64,000 nt of DNA from Streptomyces diacarni (GCF_003323715.1 NZ_QOIN01000070.1:90889-154888), one strand, 5' to 3'; numbered from the stretch's first letter, positions 34,919 to 43,890 are shown. Translations and numbers: made by a program. The notes: generated by a model from the sequence alone, not told the origin.

Positions 34919-36151
34919 TCAGCGGATCGGCATGCCCGAGAGGGTACGGGCGATGACCAGGCGCTGGATCTCGCTCGTGCCCTCGAAGATGGAGTAGATC
35001 GCGGCGTCGCGGTGCATCCGCTCCACCGGGTACTCGCGCGTGTAGCCGTTGCCGCCGAGGATCTGGATGGCCTGTGCCGTGACCTTCTTGGCCGTCTCGC
35101 TGGCGAACAGCTTGGACATGGAGCCCTCGGCGGACTCGAACTTGCGCCCGCTCACGCCCATCCAGGAGGCGCGCCACACCAGCAGGCGGGCGGCGTCGAC
35201 GCTGGTGCGCATGTCGGCGAGCTGGAAGGCGACGCCCTGGTTGTCGATGATCGGGCGGCCGAACTGCTCCCGCGTCTTCGCGTAGTCGAGCGCGACCTCG
35301 TACGCGGCGCGCGCGGTGCCGACGGCCATCGCGCCGACGGCCGGGCGGGAGGCCTCGAAGGTCGCCATGGCGGCGTTCTTCACCCTCTCGCCCCCCTTCT
35401 TGGCGCGCTCCTTGGCACGGGCGAGGCGCTCGTCCAGCTTCTCCTTGCCGCCGAGCAGGCAGTGCCCGGGCACCCGCACGTCGTCCAGGACGACCTCGGC
35501 GGTGTGCGAGGCACGGATGCCGTGCTTGAGGAACTTCTGCCCCTGGGAGAGGCCGGGTGTGCCGGACGGGACGATGAAGGAGGCGTGGCCCTTGGAGCCG
35601 AGTTCGGCGTCGACGCTGGCCACGACCACGTGCACGTTGGCGATGCCGCCGTTGGTGGCCCAGGTCTTGGTGCCGTTGAGCACCCACTCGTCCTTGGCCT
35701 CGTCGTAGACGGCGCGGGTGCGCAGGGAGGCGACGTCGGATCCCGCGTCCGGTTCCGAGGAGCAGAAGGCGGCGACCTTCACGTCACCGGCGTCGCCGTA
35801 CATCTGGGGCACCCAGGTACCGATCTGCTCCTCGGTGCCGTTGGCCAGGACGCCGACCGCGGCCAGGCCCGTGCCGACGATCGAGAGGGCGATACCCGCG
35901 TCGCCCCAGAACAGCTCCTCCATCGTCATGGGGATGCCGAGCCCTGTCGGGTCGAAGAACTGCTGGGCGTAGAAGTCGAGTGAGTAGAGGCCTATCTTGG
36001 CGGCCTCCTGGATGATCGGCCAGGGGGTCTCCTCGCGCTCGTCCCATTCTGCCGCCGCGGGGCGCATCACGTCGGCGGCGAACCCGTGGAGCCAGTCGCG
36101 GACTTCCTTCTGGTCGTCGTTGAGGTCCAGTGCGAACTCGGTTTCGGCCAT
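34919..36151 (-). CDS. Acyl-CoA dehydrogenase
   Basis: 410 residues from ATG at 36151. Three-domain acyl-CoA dehydrogenase. The N-terminal helical domain is followed by the FAD-contact region VAAFCSSEPDAGSDVASLRT and VLNGTKTWATNGGIANVHVV. The C-terminal helical domain has ALDYAKTREQFGRPIIDNQG, and AIQILGGNGYTREYPVERMH then IYSIFEGTSEIQRLVIARTL, where the EGTSEIQ Glu is the usual base position. First step of beta-oxidation; electrons would go to EtfAB. Divergent from the TetR gene, with a TTACC-ATC-GGTAA operator candidate between. Confidence 0.95.
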   Translation of the reverse strand: MAETEFALDLNDDQKEVRDWLHGFAADVMRPAAAEWDEREETPWPIIQEAAKIGLYSLDFYAQQFFDPTGLGIPMTMEELFWGDAGIALSIVGTGLAAVGVLANGTEEQIGTWVPQMYGDAGDVKVAAFCSSEPDAGSDVASLRTRAVYDEAKDEWVLNGTKTWATNGGIANVHVVVASVDAELGSKGHASFIVPSGTPGLSQGQKFLKHGIRASHTAEVVLDDVRVPGHCLLGGKEKLDERLARAKERAKKGGERVKNAAMATFEASRPAVGAMAVGTARAAYEVALDYAKTREQFGRPIIDNQGVAFQLADMRTSVDAARLLVWRASWMGVSGRKFESAEGSMSKLFASETAKKVTAQAIQILGGNGYTREYPVERMHRDAAIYSIFEGTSEIQRLVIARTLSGMPIR

Positions 36152-36181
36152 CGTCGGTCCTCCGCCAGTCTCATTCAGTCG

Positions 36182-36194
36182 TTACCATCGGTAA
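36182..36194. promoter_or_regulatory. Inverted repeat TTACC-N3-GGTAA, probable TetR operator
   Basis: TTACCATCGGTAA is a perfect 5-bp inverted repeat with three-base spacer, 31 bases upstream of the acyl-CoA dehydrogenase start. A half-like GTTACC follows at 36205. It lies between this gene and the divergent tetR, the usual place for autoregulation and control of the dehydrogenase. Confidence 0.6.
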
Positions 36195-36334
36195 TCCGCA
36201 GTCTGTTACCCGCCAGTAGCCGATGTCAACTCCCGCTCACCGCCCCACCGCGCACCGCATCCGCGCACGTGAGCGCCGTCGGAGGGTGTTACGTTGCGAC
36301 GCTGGAGCACGCACGAGGGGGCGGGGAGACGCGC

Positions 36335-36979
36335 ATGGAGACCACACGCCAGGACGACCGGGTCAACTCGACCGAACAACGGCGCAGGGAACTGCTCGAG
36401 GCCGCCGACCGGGTCGTACTGCGGGAGGGCCCGGGCGCCTCCATGAACGCCATCGCCGCCGAGGCCGGCATCACCAAGCCCATCCTCTACCGGCACTTCG
36501 GCGACAAGGGCGGCCTCTACCGCGCCCTCGCCGTCCGGCACACCGACGCCCTGCTGGCCTCACTGCGCGCCGCCCTGGACGCGCCCAGCGAACGGCGCGA
36601 GCGCGTCGAGGCCACACTGGAGACGTACCTGGCCGCCATCGAGGCCCATCCGCAGGTCTACCGCTTCCTGATGCATCCGGCGGAGGACTCCTCCAGCAGT
36701 GAACGGGGCTTCGACGTGGGACAGCACTCGGCCCCCCTGCTGCGCCGGCTGGGCGAGGAGCTGGCCACGGTCATCGCCGAGCGGCTCGATCTGGGGCCCG
36801 AGAGCGAAGAGCTGGCCCGGGTGTGGGGGCACGGCATCGTCGGCATGATGCACGCGGCCGGCGACTGGTGGCTGCGCGAGAAGCCCTGCGCGCGCGACCA
36901 GTTGGTGCGCCACCTGGCCGACCTGCTGTGGGGCAGGCTGGCCGCGGCGGGCGACCGCGTGGGCGGCCCGGGCTTCTGA
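36335..36979 (+). CDS. TetR family transcriptional regulator
   Basis: 214 residues from ATG at 36335 with GGGGAG seven bases upstream. The N-terminal helix-turn-helix reads STEQRRRELLEAADRVVLRE, then GASMNAIAAEAGITKPILYR and HFGDKGGLYRAL. The ligand domain is about 150 residues with ETYLAAIEAHPQVYRFLMH. The gene is divergent from an acyl-CoA dehydrogenase, so the ligand is plausibly an acyl-CoA. It is convergent with def (16 bp between stops). Confidence 0.93.
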   Translation: METTRQDDRVNSTEQRRRELLEAADRVVLREGPGASMNAIAAEAGITKPILYRHFGDKGGLYRALAVRHTDALLASLRAALDAPSERRERVEATLETYLAAIEAHPQVYRFLMHPAEDSSSSERGFDVGQHSAPLLRRLGEELATVIAERLDLGPESEELARVWGHGIVGMMHAAGDWWLREKPCARDQLVRHLADLLWGRLAAAGDRVGGPGF

Positions 36980-36995
36980 TCCCGAACCGGCGCCG

Positions 36996-37574
36996 CTACC
37001 CGTCCTCGGGCAGCGGAGCGGACTCGGGCAGCGGAGCGGACCACTCCGCCCTGCGGACGGCGCGCAGGGTGCGCCATCGCGCCAGCCGGCCGAGCCTGTC
37101 GGTGTAGAGGCCACCGGAGAGGTGGTCGTGCTCGTGCTGGAGGCACCGCGCGAAGAAGCCGGTGCCCTCGATCCGCACCGGATCCCCCGCCACGTCCTCC
37201 CCCTCGACGACCGCGACGTCGAAGCGCGGCGTCGGGGCCTCGAGCCCGGGCAGCGACAGACAGCCCTCGGGCCCCCGCACGGTCGGCCCCTCCGTGTGCA
37301 CCAGCCGCGGATTGACCACATGGCCCCGGTGGCGGCGGTCCTCGTCGTCCGGGCAGTCGAAGACGAACACCCGCAGCGGTACGCCGACCTGGCAGGCCGC
37401 CAGGCCGACACCGCGGGCCGCGTACATCGAGGCGAACAGGTCGTCCACCAGCTCGCCCAGCGGCGGCCCGTCCGCCTCCGTGACGGGGCGGCTGGGGGCG
37501 TGCAGCACCGGATCGCCGTACGTCCGCACCGGGCGTACGGCGCCGTCGGAGCCCGGGATACGGCCGCGTCGCAT
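36996..37574 (-). CDS. def: Peptide deformylase
   Basis: 192 residues from ATG at 37574. Removes formyl from N-terminal Met of new proteins; metal ligands are the Cys of motif 2 and two His of motif 3. All three motifs are present: GVGLAACQVG, EGCLSLPG and CLQHEHDHLSGGL. Motif 3 is HEHDH, as usual (HExDH). Streptomycetes often have several deformylases; this could be an accessory copy. The last ten residues (LPESAPLPEDG) are a short repetitive tail. Confidence 0.95.
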   Translation of the reverse strand: MRRGRIPGSDGAVRPVRTYGDPVLHAPSRPVTEADGPPLGELVDDLFASMYAARGVGLAACQVGVPLRVFVFDCPDDEDRRHRGHVVNPRLVHTEGPTVRGPEGCLSLPGLEAPTPRFDVAVVEGEDVAGDPVRIEGTGFFARCLQHEHDHLSGGLYTDRLGRLARWRTLRAVRRAEWSAPLPESAPLPEDG

Positions 37575-37693
37575 GGCCAGCCACCCTACGCCGGGCGCCA
37601 GACCGGTGATCTGCGCAGGGTGGCGCGGTCCTGACCCGGCCGGTGTCTCGGTAGGCTTCTCCTCTACGCGAGGGGCAAGGAGGTTCAAGGACG

Positions 37694-38932
37694 ATGTCAG
37701 GCAATGCGGAGCCACTGTCGCCGCGGTCCAAGCTGGCCGTGACGGCGGGCAAGGCGGCCGCGGCGGTGTCGCGGGCCGCGGGCCGCGGCAGCGGGTCGGT
37801 GATCGGCGGCAAGGTCGCACTGAGGCTCGACCCGGACCTGCTGCAGCGGCTGGCCCAGCACCTGGACGTGGTGCTGGTGTCCGCCACCAACGGCAAGACG
37901 ACGACCACCCGGCTGATCGCCGAGGCGCTGCGCGCCAACGGCGAGGTGGTCTCCAACGCGCTGGGCGCCAACATGCCTGCCGGCATCACCTCGGCACTGG
38001 CCGGCGGATCCAGCGCCCGGTACGGCGTGATCGAGGTGGACGAGAAGTACCTCTCCGGTGTGGCCCGGGACGTGACGCCCAAGGCCATAGCGCTGCTGAA
38101 CCTCTCGCGTGACCAGCTCGACCGCGCGGCCGAGACCCGGATGCTGGCCGAGCGGTGGCGCGAGGGCCTCTCGGGCCAGAAGGCCGTCATCATCGCCAAC
38201 GCCGACGACCCGCTCGTGGTCTGGGCCGCCTCCTCCTCCCCCAACGTGGTGTGGGTGGCCGCGGGCCAGGAGTGGAAGGACGACGCCTGGTCCTGCCCCG
38301 CCTGCGGTGGCGTGATGCAGCGCCCCGGCGACGACTGGTTCTGCGCCGAGTGCGGCTTCCGCCGCCCGACGCCGACCTGGGCGCTCTCCGGTGACCACGT
38401 GCTCGACCCGCACGGCTCCGCCTGGCCGATCCACCTCCAGCTGCCCGGCCGTGCCAACAAGGCCAACGCGGCCACCTCGGCCGCCGTCGCCGCCGCCTTC
38501 GGAGTGCCTCCGCAGACGGCGCTGGAGCGGATGTACGCGGTCAAGGCCGTCGCCGGCCGGTACGACGTGGTGCAGTACCAGGACCGCGACATCCGGCTGC
38601 TCCTGGCCAAGAACCCCGCCGGGTGGCTGGAGACCTTCTCCCTGATCGACCCGCCGCCCGCCCCGGTGATCCTCGCGGTGAACGCCCGCAGCGCGGACGG
38701 CACCGACACCTCCTGGCTGTGGGACGTCGACTACGGGCGCCTCGCCGGGCACCCGATCTGCGTGATCGGCGACCGCAAGCTGGACCTCGCGGTGCGGCTG
38801 GAGGTCGCGGGCGTGCACTTCCAGGTGTGCGAGGACGCCGCGGACGCGGTGCGCAGGTGCCCGCCGGGACGGATCGAGGCCATCGCGAACTACACCGCGT
38901 TCCAGGACCTGCGCCGCGCCGTCGGCAACTGA
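37694..38932 (+). CDS. murT: Lipid II isoglutaminyl synthase, MurT subunit (Mur ligase family)
   Basis: 412 residues from ATG at 37694 with AAGGAGG upstream. It has the Mur ligase ATP site VSATNGKTTTTRLIAE, plus a four-cysteine zinc-ribbon insertion (CPACGG and CAECG) seen in MurT but not in MurC-F. The C-terminal DUF1727 region contains NPAGWLETFSLID. With GatD it amidates the D-Glu of lipid II peptide stems to D-isoglutamine. Followed in 87 bp by gatD in the same direction, with an inverted repeat in the gap. Confidence 0.95.
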   Translation: MSGNAEPLSPRSKLAVTAGKAAAAVSRAAGRGSGSVIGGKVALRLDPDLLQRLAQHLDVVLVSATNGKTTTTRLIAEALRANGEVVSNALGANMPAGITSALAGGSSARYGVIEVDEKYLSGVARDVTPKAIALLNLSRDQLDRAAETRMLAERWREGLSGQKAVIIANADDPLVVWAASSSPNVVWVAAGQEWKDDAWSCPACGGVMQRPGDDWFCAECGFRRPTPTWALSGDHVLDPHGSAWPIHLQLPGRANKANAATSAAVAAAFGVPPQTALERMYAVKAVAGRYDVVQYQDRDIRLLLAKNPAGWLETFSLIDPPPAPVILAVNARSADGTDTSWLWDVDYGRLAGHPICVIGDRKLDLAVRLEVAGVHFQVCEDAADAVRRCPPGRIEAIANYTAFQDLRRAVGN

Positions 38933-38951
38933 TCACCCGTATCTTGGGAGT

Positions 38952-38986
38952 CCGGACGGCCCGCACGCCGACCCTCGGCCGTCCGG
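38952..38986. promoter_or_regulatory. Inverted repeat in the murT-gatD gap
   Basis: CCGGACGGCC (38952-38961) pairs with GGCCGTCCGG (38977-38986) around 15 bases in the 87-bp gap between murT and gatD. It could be a weak terminator, an attenuator setting subunit ratio, or an mRNA processing site. Confidence 0.4.
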
Positions 38987-39019
38987 CCCCTTCGACCCCG
39001 CGCAAGGAGAACTGGCGGC

Positions 39020-39748
39020 ATGAGTGACACGAGTCTGCGTCTGGTGTGGGTCTACCCCGACCTGCTGAGCACGTACGGCGACCAGGGCAACGCGCTCGTG
39101 GTGGAGCGTCGGGCGCGGCAGCGGGGGCTGGATGTCCAGCGGCTGGACGTCCGCTCCGACCAGCCGATCCCCACCTCCGGGGACATCTATCTGATCGGCG
39201 GCGGCGAGGACAGGCCGCAGCGGCTGGCCGCCGAGCGGCTGCTGCGCGACGGCGGGCTGAACCGGGCGGTGGACAACGGCGCCATCGTCTTCGCCGTGTG
39301 CGCCGGCTACCAGATCATGGGCCACGAGTTCGTCAACGACCTCGGTGAGCGGTCGGCCGGACTCGGGCTGCTGGATGTGACCAGCAGCCGCGGCGAGGCC
39401 GCACGCTGTGTCGGCGACGTCCTCGGGGACTCCGACGAGTACCTGGGCCTCCCCCAGCTGACCGGCTTCGAGAACCACCAGGGCGTCACCCACCTCGGCC
39501 CCGGGGTGCGCCCGCTGGCCCGGGTGCGGCTCGGCAACGGCAACGGGACGGGCGACGGCACCGAGGGCGCCTGGCGTGACACGGTCTTCGGCACGTACCT
39601 GCACGGTCCCGTGCTGGCCCGCAATCCGCTGATCGCCGACATGCTGATCAAGCTGTCGCTGGACGTGAACGCGCTCACGCCGGTCGACGACACCTGGTAC
39701 GACGCGCTGCGCCAGGAGCGGATCGCCGCGGCGACCCAGCCGGCCTGA
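39020..39748 (+). CDS. gatD: Lipid II isoglutaminyl synthase, GatD subunit (glutamine amidotransferase)
   Basis: 242 residues from ATG at 39020 with AAGGAG upstream. CobB/CobQ-type class I amidotransferase that supplies ammonia to MurT. The opening is LRLVWVYPDLLSTYGDQGNA. Nucleophilic Cys is in VFAVCAGYQIMGHEF and catalytic His in GTYLHGPVLARNP. An expected inner contact is GLPQLTGFENHQG. It pairs with murT as in other Gram-positives that amidate lipid II. Confidence 0.95.
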   Translation: MSDTSLRLVWVYPDLLSTYGDQGNALVVERRARQRGLDVQRLDVRSDQPIPTSGDIYLIGGGEDRPQRLAAERLLRDGGLNRAVDNGAIVFAVCAGYQIMGHEFVNDLGERSAGLGLLDVTSSRGEAARCVGDVLGDSDEYLGLPQLTGFENHQGVTHLGPGVRPLARVRLGNGNGTGDGTEGAWRDTVFGTYLHGPVLARNPLIADMLIKLSLDVNALTPVDDTWYDALRQERIAAATQPA

Positions 39749-39837
39749 GCCGACCGGTCGGCCCAAGCGACCCGTTCGCCCCGGTCGAGCCGGCTCGTCC
39801 TGGCCCTCGGGCCTGCCGAGGCCGGTTCCGACACGAC

Positions 39838-39883
39838 ACCGCCCGTGGCGGGTGCCCCGCTGAGGGTGTCCGCCACGGGCGGT
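39838..39883 (+). terminator. Stem-loop after gatD
   Basis: ACCGCCCGTGGCGG (39838-39851) pairs perfectly with CCGCCACGGGCGGT (39870-39883), 18-base loop, followed by TTCTAG. It separates murT-gatD from the ctaG-like gene. Confidence 0.75.
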
Positions 39884-39927
39884 TCTAGTCTGGTGCGGGC
39901 GTATCGGTCGGTTGCGGGAGAGTTCGG

Positions 39928-40878
39928 ATGGATCACGGCGGGCACGGCATGACAATGGATCTGCCGCCGTTCACGGTCGCGCGGGGACTCGCGTTCACGG
40001 GTGAGCCGTTCTTCCTGGTGGGGTGCCTGCTGGCGCTGGCGCTCTACGGCTGGGGAGTGGTGCGGCTGCGGCGGCGGGGCGACGCGTGGCCGGTGGGCCG
40101 CACCATCGGCTTCGTCGCCGGGGTGCTGACCGTGGCGCTGGTGATGTGCACGGGCCTCAACGAGTACGGCATGGTGCTCTTCAGCGTGCACATGGTGCAG
40201 CACATGGTGATCAGCATGCTGTCGCCGATCCTTCTGCTGCTGGGCGCTCCGGTGACGCTGACGCTGCGGGCGCTGCCGTCCGCCGGGCGGGGCCGCAAGG
40301 GGCCGCGGGAGCTGCTCGTGGCGCTGCTGCACAGCCGCTACATGCGGGTGATCACCCATCCCGCCTTCACGATCCCGCTGTTCATCGCGAGCCTGTACGC
40401 CCTCTACTTCACTCCGCTCTTCGACTTCCTGATGGGCTCCATGGTGGGGCACCTCGCGATGATGGTGCACTTCCTGGCCGTGGGCCTGGTGTTCTTCTGG
40501 CCGATCATGGGAGTGGACCCGGGCCCGCACCGCCCCGGCTTCGTGATGCGGATTCTCGAGCTGTTCGCGGGCATGCCCTTCCACGCCTTCTTCGGCATCG
40601 CCCTGATGATGGCGTCCGAGCCGATGATCGAGACGTACGCGGACCCGCCCGCCTCCCTGGGCGTCAGCGCGCTGTCGGACCAGTCGGCGGCCGGCGGTAT
40701 CGCCTGGGCGTTCAGCGAGATCCCCTCGGTGATGGTGCTGGTGGCGCTGGTGTTCCAGTGGTACGTCACCGAGCAGCGCCATGCCCGGCGCCGGGACCGC
40801 AGGGCGGACCGGGACGGCGACCGGGAGCTGGCCGCGTACAACGCATACCTGGCCTCTCTGAGGACCCGGGAGCAGTGA
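39928..40878 (+). CDS. Cytochrome c oxidase assembly protein, CtaG family
   Basis: 316 residues from ATG at 39928 with GGGAGAG upstream. About seven or eight membrane helices. The His/Met-rich N-terminus MDHGGHGMTMD and internal histidines (VHMVQHMVISML; GHLAMMVHFLAVG; GMPFHAFFGIALMMASEP) are features of caa3-type CtaG proteins, which help insert copper into the oxidase. The last 45 residues are Arg/Asp-rich and cytoplasmic. A small membrane-protein gene follows 188 bp later in the same direction. Confidence 0.88.
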   Translation: MDHGGHGMTMDLPPFTVARGLAFTGEPFFLVGCLLALALYGWGVVRLRRRGDAWPVGRTIGFVAGVLTVALVMCTGLNEYGMVLFSVHMVQHMVISMLSPILLLLGAPVTLTLRALPSAGRGRKGPRELLVALLHSRYMRVITHPAFTIPLFIASLYALYFTPLFDFLMGSMVGHLAMMVHFLAVGLVFFWPIMGVDPGPHRPGFVMRILELFAGMPFHAFFGIALMMASEPMIETYADPPASLGVSALSDQSAAGGIAWAFSEIPSVMVLVALVFQWYVTEQRHARRRDRRADRDGDRELAAYNAYLASLRTREQ

Positions 40879-41065
40879 GGGCGGCCCGCGGCCGGTACGC
40901 CGTCGTCCCGGCGGGCCCCTGGGGGCGCGCGACGAGGTGTACACGGGAGCGTTGAGGCGCGCGGTGGCGCACGGGGCCGCGGACAGGCGACCATGGTGGC
41001 CTGGCCGCGGTCCCGGTGCGTGCGCGACCCGTACACCGCGGGGCCGCCGGGAGGAGGACAGTGCT

Positions 41066-41242
41066 GTGATGGCTGGACTGACGCGGGTGCCGGCGTCCGC
41101 GAAGGCGATGACCGTGTGCACGGTCGTGGGCCTGGTCGTGGTCACGGCGTACACGGTGGCCCTGGGAAGCAGCGGATGGCTCTGGTTCTGCTGGGTGGTG
41201 CTGGGCCTGGTCACGCTGGGCGTGTACGCGACCCGGAACTGA
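41066..41242 (+). CDS. Small membrane protein, unknown function
   Basis: 58 residues if translation starts at GTG 41066 (AGGAGG eight bases upstream); ATG at 41069 gives 57. Two hydrophobic segments, TVCTVVGLVVVTAYTVAL and WLWFCWVVLGLVTLGVYA, give a hairpin membrane protein ending in Arg-Asn. Placement after the CtaG gene is the only hint of function. Confidence 0.72.
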   Translation: MMAGLTRVPASAKAMTVCTVVGLVVVTAYTVALGSSGWLWFCWVVLGLVTLGVYATRN

Positions 41243-41361
41243 GAGGACCGTGTACGCGATCCGGAGATGAACCATGTTCACCATGTTCGCGCCGCGGAGC
41301 TGAGCACACACCGGCGGCGAGGAACGTCGCGGAGCAGGACCGAGGAAACGCGCCGCACACA

Positions 41362-41405
41362 GCGCCGGGCTCCGGCGGCCTCTCAACGCCGCCGGAGCCC
41401 GGCGC
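41362..41405. terminator. Perfect 18-bp stem-loop between convergent genes
   Basis: GCGCCGGGCTCCGGCGGC (41362-41379) pairs with its complement at 41388-41405 around an eight-base loop. It lies between the small membrane protein gene and the PfpI gene. Confidence 0.85.
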
Positions 41406-41438
41406 GGGGGCGGGCCCCCAGGGAAGTGACCCCGCCGG

Positions 41439-41978
41439 TCAGCCGCCGGAGCCGAACTCCGCCAGGAACGCCTTGTCGAACGCCTTCAGGTCGTCGGGCT
41501 TACGGCTGGTGATCAGCTTGTTGGTACCGCCGTCGCAGACCTTGACCTGCTCGTCGACCCAGTTGCCGCCCGCGTTGCGGATGTCGGTACGCAGGCTCGG
41601 ATACGAGGTCAGCGTCCTCCCCCGCACCACGTCGGCCTCGACCAGGGTCCACGGGGCGTGGCAGATGGCGGCGACCGGGAGCCCCGCCTCGAAGAACCCC
41701 TTCACGAACGCGACGGCCTTCTGGTCCGTGCGCAGGAGGTCGGGGTTGGCCACACCGCCGGGCAGGACGAGTCCGTCGAAGTCGGACGGCTCCGCCTGGG
41801 CGACGAGCTGGTCGACGGGGAAGGTGTCGCCCCGGTCCAGATGGTTGAAGGCCTGGACGGGCCCGGTGCTGGTGGACAGCAGGATGGGCGTGCCGCCCGC
41901 TTCCTTCACGGCGTCCCACGGGTCGGTCAGCTCGATCTGTTCCGCGCCCTCGGGCGCGACGAGAAAGGCAACACGCAC
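41439..41978 (-). CDS. DJ-1/PfpI family protein
   Basis: 179 residues from GTG at 41978. Class I amidotransferase-like fold; the nucleophile elbow is PVAAICHAPWTLVEADVV, with Cys then His. Other conserved patches: VAFLVAPEGAEQIELTDPW, LVLPGGVANPDLLRTDQKAV, and TRSYPSLRTDI-like TSYPSLRTDIRNAGGNWVD. Family activities include glyoxalase III/deglycase and chaperone functions; the precise role here is unknown. Single gene. Confidence 0.9.
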   Translation of the reverse strand: MRVAFLVAPEGAEQIELTDPWDAVKEAGGTPILLSTSTGPVQAFNHLDRGDTFPVDQLVAQAEPSDFDGLVLPGGVANPDLLRTDQKAVAFVKGFFEAGLPVAAICHAPWTLVEADVVRGRTLTSYPSLRTDIRNAGGNWVDEQVKVCDGGTNKLITSRKPDDLKAFDKAFLAEFGSGG

Positions 41979-42143
41979 GTGACCTCACGTCCTTTCCGTC
42001 ATCTCGCGTGCGTCCCTGCGGGTCCCCGCTGGGCGCGGACGTATGCCTGCGGCCGCGGCTCCGAGCACGCCGGACCCCGCACACGCCCTGCGTACTGACA
42101 CGCCACACACGCCCCGGACACGCCGACCGGGCCGAGCCCGCCG

Positions 42144-42953
42144 TCAGCCCTGGGGACGGCCCCGGAAGAGCCGGGCGGCGGCCGCCAGGCACAGGGCGGC
42201 GAACCCGACGGTGACGGCGGCGCCCGCGGCGACCTCCACCGTGGAGAAGTCACCGCGGAAGACGTAGCGGACGGCATCGACGGTGTAGCGGAACGGGACG
42301 GCGCGCGAGACGCCGTCGAGCCAGCCGGGGGCCAGTTCCATGGGCAGCAGCAGGCCGGAGAGCAGCATCAGCGGAAGCACGGTCGTGTTGGCGATGGCGG
42401 CGAACTCGGGCGTCGTCCTCACCTTCATGCCCAAGCCGTGGGAGAGCGCAGCGAGCGCGGCGGACAGCACGGCGACGAAGGCCAGGCCCACAACGATCCC
42501 CCACCATGGGGCCCGCAGCCCGAACGCCAGCCCGAGGAGCACCAGCAGCACGGACTGGGCCACCAACTGCACGACGTCCCGCAGAGTGCGGCCGAGCAGC
42601 AGGGCGAGCGGACTGACCGGGGTGACCCGCATCCGGTCGACGACGCCGGTGGTGCGCTCGACCAGCTGCCCCATCCCCACGTACGAGCCGCCCAGCAGCG
42701 CCAGCTGGATGAGGACGCCGGGCACGAGCGTCTGCCACGACGAACCCTCCTGCCCCAGGTCGAGGTGGGTCAGCAGCGGTCCGAACAGGGCCAGGAAGAG
42801 CAGCGGCTGGAGCATCCCGAAGTACAGGCTGGTCTTCGAGCGCAGCGTCGCGCGTAGGCATCGGCCGAAGACGAGGCCCGTGTCGGCCCAGAAGTGCCCG
42901 CCCTCGGGTGGTGCCGGGGCAGCGGGTGGAGAAGTGGCGGTCTCGGTGGTCAT
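42144..42953 (-). CDS. ABC-2 type drug exporter permease
   Basis: 269 residues from ATG at 42953. About six membrane segments, and the permease-loop region PLMLLSGLLLPMELAPGWLD typical of ABC-2 drug exporters. It is immediately downstream of the ATPase (81 bp) in the same direction and forms the exporter's membrane part. The pair is distinct from the DrrAB-like system at 27326-29091. Confidence 0.92.
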   Translation of the reverse strand: MTTETATSPPAAPAPPEGGHFWADTGLVFGRCLRATLRSKTSLYFGMLQPLLFLALFGPLLTHLDLGQEGSSWQTLVPGVLIQLALLGGSYVGMGQLVERTTGVVDRMRVTPVSPLALLLGRTLRDVVQLVAQSVLLVLLGLAFGLRAPWWGIVVGLAFVAVLSAALAALSHGLGMKVRTTPEFAAIANTTVLPLMLLSGLLLPMELAPGWLDGVSRAVPFRYTVDAVRYVFRGDFSTVEVAAGAAVTVGFAALCLAAAARLFRGRPQG

Positions 42954-43033
42954 GGCGATGAGCGCTTCCGTCGGTGAAGCGACCGCGGCCGGTGTGCTCG
43001 ACGCGTCGGGTCGCTGGGGCGGGCTGGGGATTT

Positions 43034-43834
43034 TCAGACGGCGACGGGTTCCCGGCTGGGACCGCGTCCGGTGAGGGCGAGAAAGGCGTCTTGGAGGGAG
43101 GCGTCCTGGCCGGGCCCGTGGTCCCGCTTGAGCGCCTCGGGGGTCCCCTCGGCGACGGTGCGGCCGCTGTCCACGATGACGATCCGGTCGGCGAGCGCGT
43201 CGGCCTCGTCCAGGTAGTGGGTGGTCAGGAAGACCGTGGTGCCGTGGTCGCGGCGGATGCGGCGCACCAGGTCCCACAGTTCGGCGCGAGCGCCCGGGTC
43301 GAGCCCGGTGGTGGGCTCGTCGAGGAAGAGGACCTCGGGCCGGTTGACCAGGCCGAGGGCGATCTCCAGCCGACGCCGCTGACCGCCGGAGAAAGCCGCC
43401 GTCGGCCGGTCCAGCAGCTCCGTCAGACCGAGGTCGTCGGCGAGTTCGGCGGCCCGGCGCCGCGCCTCGGGCTTGGGTACGTGGTGCAGCCGCGCCTGGG
43501 TGACCAGTTCTTCGCGGGCGCCGCAGCCCGGGTCGAGACCGCCGGCCTGGGCCACGTAGCCGATCCGCGAGCGGACGGCGGTCGGCTCGGTGAGCAGGTC
43601 GTACCCGGCGACGCGGGCCGTGCCGCCGGTGGGCCGCAGCAGCGTGGTGAGCATGCGGAGGGTGCTGGTCTTGCCCGCGCCGTTGGGGCCGAGGAATCCG
43701 AGGATCTCCCCGCGCCCCACCGTCAGGTCGAGTCCCCGCACGGCGTGCACGGGGCCCGCCCCGAGCGCGTAGGTGAGGGTGAGCCCGCGGAGGTCGAGAG
43801 CGGGCCTGTCCGGAAGAGAGGTGGGTGCTTCCAT
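43034..43834 (-). CDS. ABC exporter ATP-binding protein
   Basis: 266 residues from ATG at 43834. No ribosome site is visible, so possibly leaderless; a TTG twelve codons upstream is less likely. Walker A GPNGAGKTSTLRML, signature FSGGQRRRLEIALGLVNRP, Walker B VLFLDEPTTGLD and H-loop TTHYLDEAD are intact. It is divergent from a TetR gene over a 10-bp inverted repeat, so drug-inducible efflux is the likely role. Confidence 0.94.
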   Translation of the reverse strand: MEAPTSLPDRPALDLRGLTLTYALGAGPVHAVRGLDLTVGRGEILGFLGPNGAGKTSTLRMLTTLLRPTGGTARVAGYDLLTEPTAVRSRIGYVAQAGGLDPGCGAREELVTQARLHHVPKPEARRRAAELADDLGLTELLDRPTAAFSGGQRRRLEIALGLVNRPEVLFLDEPTTGLDPGARAELWDLVRRIRRDHGTTVFLTTHYLDEADALADRIVIVDSGRTVAEGTPEALKRDHGPGQDASLQDAFLALTGRGPSREPVAV

Positions 43835-43854
43835 GCCGGGAGGAAAACACAGCA

Positions 43855-43890
43855 GACTGCAAAAATGCAATGTGGTTCAGTTTTGCAGTC
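43855..43890. promoter_or_regulatory. 10-bp inverted repeat between exporter and tetR genes
   Basis: GACTGCAAAA (43855-43864) and its exact complement TTTTGCAGTC (43881-43890), 16 bases apart, fill the 72-bp divergent gap. TGCAAAAATGCA at 43858 adds inner symmetry. The AT-richness and position suit an autoregulatory TetR operator covering both promoters. Confidence 0.7.
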
